Position numbers and translations under genes: made by a program
Assembly (NCBI RefSeq): GCF_034676725.1
Contig: NZ_JAUCBR010000004.1
Location: forward strand, 1,255,501-1,319,500
Length of the DNA stretch: 64,000 bases
Origin: Denitromonas sp.
Lineage (GTDB): Bacteria; Pseudomonadota; Gammaproteobacteria; Burkholderiales; Rhodocyclaceae
Direction of reading: 5' to 3'
In this document: one piece after another, positions 59,173 to 64,000 of the stretch
How the letters are laid out: every line of letters begins with the position of its first letter
How positions within the stretch are numbered: position 1 is the stretch's first letter
Notes under the pieces: model-generated
What the model was told of the DNA's origin: nothing
Seen by the model: only the letters and a program-made list of their open reading frames with translations
Databases searched by the model: none

Positions 59173-60336
59173 TTACTTGATGGCTTCGAGAATGCTCACG
59201 TAGCTGGCCACGGCCGAGCCGCCCATGTTGAACACGGCGCCGAGCCGGGCGTCGGGCACCTGGATGTCGCCGGCCGTGCCGGTCAGTTGCATGGCGCTCA
59301 TCACATGCATCGAGACCCCCGTGGCGCCCACCGGATGCCCCTTGGCCTTGAGGCCACCCGAGGGGTTGACCGGCAGGCGGCCATCGCGCCGGCTGATGCC
59401 GTCGAGGATGACTCGCGCGCCCTCGCCCTGCGGCGCCAGGCCCATGGCTTCGTAGGACAGCAGTTCGGCGATGGTGAAACAGTCATGCACCTCGGCAAAG
59501 GCCAGGTCGCCCAGCGACACGCCGGCCGCGGCCATGGCCTGGGCAAAGGCACGGCGCGGGCCCTCGAAGGCGATCGCGTCGCGCAGCGACATGGGCAGGT
59601 AGTCGGTCACCTGCGCGGTGGCACGAAAGCCCACCGCCTTGGGAAAATCGGCGATCCGGTCGGGGGCGACGACGATCATCGCCGCGGCGCCATCGGCCAC
59701 GGTGGAGCAGTCCGACACCTTCAGCGGCGGCGCGACCATGCGGTTGCGCTCCGACTCATGCCGGCAGTAGTCAAAGCCCAGGTCCTTGCGGATATGCGCA
59801 TAGGGGTTGAGCGCGCCGTTGGCGTGGTTCTTGGCGGCGATGTGGGCCAGCGCGTCGAGCTGCTCGCCATGGCGGTCGAAATAGGCCTGCGCCATCTGCG
59901 CGAAGATGCCGGGAAAGCTCAGCTGCCCCTCCTCGGGCTGGTAGCTGCAGCCGGCCAGCACGCGGGCCACCTCGGGGGTGGTCAGCGCGTTCATCTTCTC
60001 GACACCGATCACCAGCGCCACACCGCTGCGCCCGGCGGCGATGCGGTCGAGCGCGCCATGCAGCGCGGCCGAGCCGCTGGCGCAGGCGTTCTCGTAACGG
60101 GTGGCGGGCTTGAAGCGCAGGCCCGGCGCGGCCTGCAGCGGCAGGGCGGCGGGGAAGGCCTGGGCGTCGAAGCCACCCAGGTTGCCCACATGGATCGAGT
60201 CGACGGCCTCGGCGTCGATGCCGGCGTCGGCCAGGGCCTCGGCCGTGACGCGCAACACCAGCGACTCGAGGGTTTCATCGTCGAGCCGGCCGAAGCGTGT
60301 GTGCGCCCAACCGACCATTGCCGCCTGCATCGTCAT
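59173..60336 (-). CDS. thiolase-family protein (SCP-x-type), second copy
   Basis: The 387-residue enzyme is closely related to that at 40257. It has nucleophile Cys in ENACASGSAAL near residue 86, EVHDCFTIAE, and GGLKAKGHPVGATG, and lacks the classical C-terminal Cys (FNMGGSAVASYV instead). ATG 60336 is taken as start because TGAGGAG lies about 8 bases before it. It is predicted to cleave or form a 3-ketoacyl-CoA. It sits between a CoA ligase and a short-chain dehydrogenase gene, so ligase, dehydrogenase and thiolase could carry out successive steps of a beta-oxidation-like route. Confidence 0.9.
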   Translation of the reverse strand: MTMQAAMVGWAHTRFGRLDDETLESLVLRVTAEALADAGIDAEAVDSIHVGNLGGFDAQAFPAALPLQAAPGLRFKPATRYENACASGSAALHGALDRIAAGRSGVALVIGVEKMNALTTPEVARVLAGCSYQPEEGQLSFPGIFAQMAQAYFDRHGEQLDALAHIAAKNHANGALNPYAHIRKDLGFDYCRHESERNRMVAPPLKVSDCSTVADGAAAMIVVAPDRIADFPKAVGFRATAQVTDYLPMSLRDAIAFEGPRRAFAQAMAAAGVSLGDLAFAEVHDCFTIAELLSYEAMGLAPQGEGARVILDGISRRDGRLPVNPSGGLKAKGHPVGATGVSMHVMSAMQLTGTAGDIQVPDARLGAVFNMGGSAVASYVSILEAIK

Positions 60337-60347
60337 CGCCGGGCTCC

Positions 60348-61091
60348 TCAGATGGTCAGGCCGCCGGACACTTCCAGCACCGCGCCGTTGACATAGCTGG
60401 CGTCGTCCGAGAGCAGGAAGGCGGCCACGGCAGCAATCTCGGCCGGCGCACCCATGCGACCCAGCGGCACTTCGGATTCCATGGCCTTGAGCACGTTCTC
60501 GGGCATCGACGAGAGGATCGGGGTGGCAATGAAGCCCGGGCAGATGGCATTGCTGCGCACGCCCTTGCGGCCCAGTTCCTTCGACCAGGTCTTGGTCATG
60601 CCGAGCACGCCGGCCTTGGCGGCGGCGTAGTTGGTCTGGCCGAAGTTGCCATACACCCCCACCACCGAGGAGATGTTCACGATCGACCCGCTGCCCTGCG
60701 CCAGGAAGGTATCGACGAAGGCGCGGGTGCAGTTGTAGACCCCCTTGAGGTTCACGCCGATGACGCGGTCCCACTGTTCTTCGCTCATTTTCTTGAGCTG
60801 GGCGTCGGCGACGATGCCGGCATTGTTGACCAGGCCATCGATACGACCGAATGCACCCACCACGTCGGCGGCGGCGAGAGTCACGGCGGCGCTGTCGGCC
60901 ACGTTCACCGCCCAGCCGCTGGCCGTCACGTTGTAGGTCTCGCTCAGCTCGGCCGCCTTGGCCTTGGCCGCGTCGGCGTTCAGGTCCCACACCGCGACGG
61001 TGGCACCGTCAGCCGCGCAACGCCGGGCGATCGCCTCGCCAATGCCCTGGGCCGCACCGGTCACGACCACCACTTTACCTTTCAAATTCAT
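60348..61091 (-). CDS. short-chain dehydrogenase/reductase (FabG/PhaB-like)
   Basis: The 247-residue cytoplasmic NAD(P)-dependent oxidoreductase has cofactor loop VTGAAQGIGEAIARR, structural NNAGIVADAQ, catalytic Ser in VNISSVVGVYG and the Y-x-x-x-K motif in NYAAAKAGVLG. It is most like 3-oxoacyl-CoA/ACP reductases. ATG 61091 has a GAGGA site about 9 bases upstream. As the first gene of the minus-strand set (SDR, thiolase, ligase) it probably oxidises a 3-hydroxyacyl-CoA or reduces the 3-keto form. It is divergent from the LysR gene that probably controls it. Confidence 0.93.
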   Translation of the reverse strand: MNLKGKVVVVTGAAQGIGEAIARRCAADGATVAVWDLNADAAKAKAAELSETYNVTASGWAVNVADSAAVTLAAADVVGAFGRIDGLVNNAGIVADAQLKKMSEEQWDRVIGVNLKGVYNCTRAFVDTFLAQGSGSIVNISSVVGVYGNFGQTNYAAAKAGVLGMTKTWSKELGRKGVRSNAICPGFIATPILSSMPENVLKAMESEVPLGRMGAPAEIAAVAAFLLSDDASYVNGAVLEVSGGLTI

Positions 61092-61185
61092 CCGCTTGTC
61101 CTCGTCCAGATCGCCGCGGGGCTGCGGCATTAGCGGACCTTATCACCCCATAAAAGCAGAACAAAGCGCATACTTACCGTCTGAT

Positions 61186-61201
61186 TGTGCATATATGCAC
61201 A
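61186..61201. promoter_or_regulatory. perfect 16-bp palindrome in the SDR/LysR divergent gap
   Basis: TGTGCATATATGCACA is identical to its own reverse complement. It lies 17 bases before the LysR start and about 95 bases before the SDR start, a common location for an operator that also controls the regulator. Confidence 0.5.
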
Positions 61202-61218
61202 TACAAGCGGAGCCGCCC

Positions 61219-62124
61219 ATGCCTATTGACTGGACTGATTTCCGGCACTTTCTCGAAGTGGCGCGTACCGGCACCCTGACCGCCGCCAGCGCCCGCCTCG
61301 GCGTCGACCACACCACCGTCGCCCGCCGCCTGTCGCGGCTGGAAGCGGCACTGGGCGCGACGCTGTTCGACCGCCGCCGCGACGGCTATGTGCTGACCGA
61401 CACCGGCCAGGCCCTGCAGGCGCATGCCGAGGCAATGGAGAGCGCGGCGCTGGGCGCGGAGGAATCGGCGGGCGGTGTCGGTGGCGCCATCGCCGGCACC
61501 GTGCGCCTGGGCATACCCGAGGTGTTTGGCACCCGGGTTCTCACGCCCCGGCTGCCGTCGCTGCTGAATGACCACCCCGAGCTGTCGGTCGAGTTGCTGC
61601 TGCAACACCGCTTCGTCAGCCTGGCCAGCCGCGAGGCCGACCTGGTGGTCACGCTCGAGCCGCCGACCAGCGGCCGTTATGTGGTGTCCCGGCTGACGGC
61701 CTTCCGCTATCTGCTGTACGCCTCACCGGCGTATCTGGCACAGCACCCGCCCATCCGCAACCGCGCCGACCTCGCCGGACACGCCTTCATCGACTATGTG
61801 CAGGACCAACTCATGAGCGACGAGCTGCGCTATCTGGATCGCCTGGTGACGCAGCCGCGGCGGGTGTTTTCCTGCACCGGCATGCTGGCGCAGGTACAGG
61901 CGGCCGAGGCCGGGCTCGGCCTGGCCATGCTGGCGCCCTACGCGGTTGGCACCGACAGCCCGCTGGTGCAGTTGCTACCGGGCGAGATCGCCGCCGACAG
62001 CACCCTGTGGCTCGCCGCACCGGCCGACCTGTTCCGCCTGCGCCGGGTGCGCCTGGTGTGGGATTTCCTGAGAACGCTGGCGGCCGAGTCGCCCGCGCTG
62101 TTTGGCACGCCGGCGCCGGACTGA
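61219..62124 (+). CDS. LysR-family transcriptional regulator
   Basis: The 301-residue regulator has an N-terminal winged helix-turn-helix, DWTDFRHFLEVARTGTLTAA followed by LGVDHTTVARRLSRLEAALG, and a LysR-type ligand-binding domain from about residue 90 (GTVRLGIPEVFG). ATG 61219 follows GCGGAG. The divergent position next to the SDR/thiolase/ligase genes is the standard LysR arrangement, so it likely activates them in response to a pathway intermediate. A perfect palindrome lies just upstream. Confidence 0.92.
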   Translation: MPIDWTDFRHFLEVARTGTLTAASARLGVDHTTVARRLSRLEAALGATLFDRRRDGYVLTDTGQALQAHAEAMESAALGAEESAGGVGGAIAGTVRLGIPEVFGTRVLTPRLPSLLNDHPELSVELLLQHRFVSLASREADLVVTLEPPTSGRYVVSRLTAFRYLLYASPAYLAQHPPIRNRADLAGHAFIDYVQDQLMSDELRYLDRLVTQPRRVFSCTGMLAQVQAAEAGLGLAMLAPYAVGTDSPLVQLLPGEIAADSTLWLAAPADLFRLRRVRLVWDFLRTLAAESPALFGTPAPD

Positions 62125-62136
62125 GCCGCCGCGCGC

Positions 62137-62433
62137 TCAGCCCATGCCGTGACGGCGCATCCAGGCGCGCACGTCTTCACCCGCGCCCTTGTCCTGCAGG
62201 CGCTGCACGTTGAGCAGCATGTTCTCCACCATGGCGTGCGCGGCGATGGCCGTCATCAACTCCAGCCGGGCCTCGACATCGAGCCCGCTGTCGGCCAGCG
62301 TGCGGTCGACCTGGCAAAAGTGATTGGCCATCAGGCAGCGCGCTTCATGCTCGTCGATCGACAGCATGCCGAAATCGAGCGGGTCTTCGCGCTCGATGTC
62401 TTCCATCAGCGTTTCCACGGTTTCCGGGGTCAT
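62137..62433 (-). CDS. small conserved-looking protein of unknown function
   Basis: This 98-residue, mainly helical, soluble protein starts at ATG 62433 after CCAGGAG. The N terminus is acidic (MEDIEREDPLDFGMLSIDE); the middle has two cysteines (ARCLMANHFCQVD); and the end is basic (WMRRHGMG). No family is recognised and there is no signal peptide or membrane segment. It is probably co-transcribed with the DMT transporter gene, whose stop lies 68 bases upstream. Confidence 0.7.
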   Translation of the reverse strand: MTPETVETLMEDIEREDPLDFGMLSIDEHEARCLMANHFCQVDRTLADSGLDVEARLELMTAIAAHAMVENMLLNVQRLQDKGAGEDVRAWMRRHGMG

Positions 62434-62501
62434 GGCCTTGCTCCTGGCGGTGGGCACATGGGTATGACGCCCGCGGCGCGAAAAAGCTCCCCGGCGCGCC
62501 C

Positions 62502-63419
62502 TCAGCGCTTGCCGCGCGCCATCACCAGCACGCCGCCGATCACCATCGCGCCACCGGCCAGTTGCGCCAGGCCCACGGCCTCGTCGAGCAGCACCGCGCC
62601 CAGGCCCAGCGTCACCACCGGCCCAAGACTGCCGGTGAGCGCCACCGGGCCGGCGCCGATGCGCCGGATAGCCTCGCTCACGCACCAGATCGGCAGCACC
62701 GTAGAGAACGCCGCCATGGCCAGCGTCAGCCCATAGACCTGCCAGGGCTGCTCCAGTGCGCCGAGCGGGCGCAACAGCAGGAACTGGCCGATGCTCAGCG
62801 CGCAGGCCACGGTCGACGCCCAGGCCGTTACCCGGGCCGAACCCAGTCGCCCCACCACCTGCCCGTTGCCCATCAGGTACAGCGCATAGGCCACCGCGCT
62901 GCCGAACACCAGCGCGCTGCCGGTCACCACCTCGGCGGTATCGCCGCTCAATTGCAGATCGTGGGCCACGGCAAAGGCCACGCCGAGATAGCACATCACC
63001 AGCGCCACCACGGCGCGCCGGGTCAGCGGCTTGCCCAGAAACAGCGCCGAGAGGATCACCACGATGCTCGGGTAGGCGAACAGGATCAGCCGCTCCAGCC
63101 CCGCGGTGATGTAGCCGAGGCCGAGAAAATCCAGGTAGCTGGCCAGGTAGTAGCCCGACAGCCCGAGCAGGAACAACGCCCGCCAGTCGCGCCAGCCGAG
63201 TGGCGCCATCGCGCGCCGGCTGCCCTGCCAGCCCATGAACAGGAAGAACGGCAGGCTGAACAGCATGCGCAGCGCGAGCAGGGTTTCGGCATCGACCCCA
63301 TGCCGGTAGGCGAGCTTGACGAGAATGGCCTTGAACGAGAAGCCCACCGCCGCCAGCACGCCGAGCGCCAGGCCGGCCAGGGGCAGGCGTTCGGATGGCA
63401 CGGGGGAGGCAGGCGACAT
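62502..63419 (-). CDS. DMT-superfamily (EamA) membrane transporter
   Basis: The 305-residue inner-membrane protein has ten hydrophobic segments in two EamA repeats. The first repeat contains ILVKLAYRHGVDAETLLALR and ILFAYPSIVVILSALFLGKP, and the second has VALTGSLGPVVTLGLGAVLLDE, where the P/G-rich turn before the last helices is the family signature. EamA proteins export amino acids, metabolites or drugs. The substrate is unknown. It is divergent from a LysR gene, which may control it. Confidence 0.9.
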   Translation of the reverse strand: MSPASPVPSERLPLAGLALGVLAAVGFSFKAILVKLAYRHGVDAETLLALRMLFSLPFFLFMGWQGSRRAMAPLGWRDWRALFLLGLSGYYLASYLDFLGLGYITAGLERLILFAYPSIVVILSALFLGKPLTRRAVVALVMCYLGVAFAVAHDLQLSGDTAEVVTGSALVFGSAVAYALYLMGNGQVVGRLGSARVTAWASTVACALSIGQFLLLRPLGALEQPWQVYGLTLAMAAFSTVLPIWCVSEAIRRIGAGPVALTGSLGPVVTLGLGAVLLDEAVGLAQLAGGAMVIGGVLVMARGKR

Positions 63420-63481
63420 GGCGGCAGACGTCCGGCTGGGGAAACAGGCCCGATTTAGCCATCATCGTGCCGCGGCAACAA

Positions 63482-63496
63482 TTGCTAAGATAGCAA
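63482..63496. promoter_or_regulatory. possible LysR-type operator
   Basis: TTGCT-N5-AGCAA is a dyad in the gap between the divergent DMT and LysR genes, 28 bases before the LysR start. The spacing resembles LysR boxes, but arms of 5 bp are short. Confidence 0.3.
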
Positions 63497-63523
63497 GCCA
63501 GCGTTCGCCAATGACGAAACCTG

Positions 63524-64000
63524 ATGCGCTATGACCTGATCGACCTGAAACTCTTCGTGGCGGTGGCCGAGGCCGGCAGCCTGTCGCGCGGTGCCCGCCA
63601 GTGCCATCTGGCCACCTCGTCGGCCAGCCACCGCATTGCCCGGCTCGAGGCCTCGGTGGGTACCGCGTTGCTCGAACGCAAGCCGCACGGCATGGCCCTC
63701 ACCGCGGCCGGCGAAGTGATGCGCGAGGGTGCCCGGCAGGCCATTGCCCGGCTCGAGCAGATGCATGCCGACCTGCTCCCCTACGCCAGCGGGGTGCGCG
63801 CCCAGGTTTCGATCCGGGCGAACACCACGGCCACCAACATCTTCCTGCCGGACGATATGGCGGACTACCTGCGCCAGCACCCGCAGGTCCGGGTCACGCT
63901 CAAGGAGGCGGCCAGCCCGGACATCGTGCGCGCGGTGGCCTCGGGCGAGGCACAGATCGGGGTCATCGGCGGCGAGGTGAGCACTGGCGCGCTGCATGTG
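63524..64000 (+). CDS. LysR-family transcriptional regulator, N-terminal part (cut by window edge)
   Basis: The first 159 residues are visible, with no stop before the window ends. A winged helix-turn-helix is clear (DLIDLKLFVAVAEAGSLSRG, then LATSSASHRIARLEASVG), followed by the start of the ligand-binding domain (QVSIRANTTATNIFLPDDMA). It is divergent from the DMT exporter gene. The start at ATG 63524 lacks an obvious ribosome site, but fits the family N terminus. Confidence 0.9.
   Translation, partial: MRYDLIDLKLFVAVAEAGSLSRGARQCHLATSSASHRIARLEASVGTALLERKPHGMALTAAGEVMREGARQAIARLEQMHADLLPYASGVRAQVSIRANTTATNIFLPDDMADYLRQHPQVRVTLKEAASPDIVRAVASGEAQIGVIGGEVSTGALHV

Overview
The window is GC-rich (I estimate mid-60s percent), densely coded DNA of a betaproteobacterium, most likely from the Rhodocyclales (Thauera/Azoarcus-like). 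The clues are the codon use, an SAH-riboswitch-controlled ahcY, several TRAP transporters, CoA-dependent catabolic modules, and GTAG-headed REP sequences with a REP-associated transposase. The genus is inferred from general resemblance, not from a search. I saw no rRNA, tRNA or CRISPR array.

Layout. 1-770: end of apt, then hpt. 800-980: two GTAG-headed palindromes between convergent genes. 990-7368 (minus): a self-contained uptake operon in the order TAXI receptor, fused TRAP permease, DctB-like kinase (frameshifted), DctD-like sigma-54 activator. A -24/-12 promoter and two tandem palindromes lie upstream at 7471-7609. 7700-11792: an HD-GYP response regulator overlapping a large hybrid kinase. 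11804-12846: two BamE-like lipoproteins. 13026-16818: an amino-acid-type binding protein, a CaCA antiporter, a 157-bp terminal-inverted-repeat element and a CNNM/CBS membrane protein.

17224-34763 is the dominant feature: a two-partner secretion locus with a single 5280-residue exoprotein and its TpsB outer-membrane translocator. 34820-39440 is an accessory stretch holding an IS3-family element, two AT-rich genes of unknown function, a hairpin element flanked by direct repeats, an NnrU-like gene, and two inverted copies of a dispersed repeat at its edges.

39533-46744 is a catabolic and uptake module: a PAS-LuxR regulator divergent from an SCP-x-type thiolase, an acyl-CoA synthetase, DctPQM TRAP genes and an HCCA-isomerase-like protein. 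46760-48748 (minus) encodes a membrane-anchored C13 (legumain-like) peptidase. 48894-50894 holds a second CaCA antiporter and a 3-hydroxyisobutyrate-dehydrogenase-type oxidoreductase. 50960-55836 is a methyl-cycle operon: SAH riboswitch, ahcY, GNAT, nitrilase-family amidohydrolase, TlyA-like methyltransferase, metF. 55846-57596 is a REP/RAYT locus with about 122-bp BIME units on both sides of the transposase. 57597-62124 is a second catabolic set (ligase, thiolase, SDR, divergent LysR) that parallels the first. The window ends with a small unknown gene, a DMT exporter and a truncated LysR gene.
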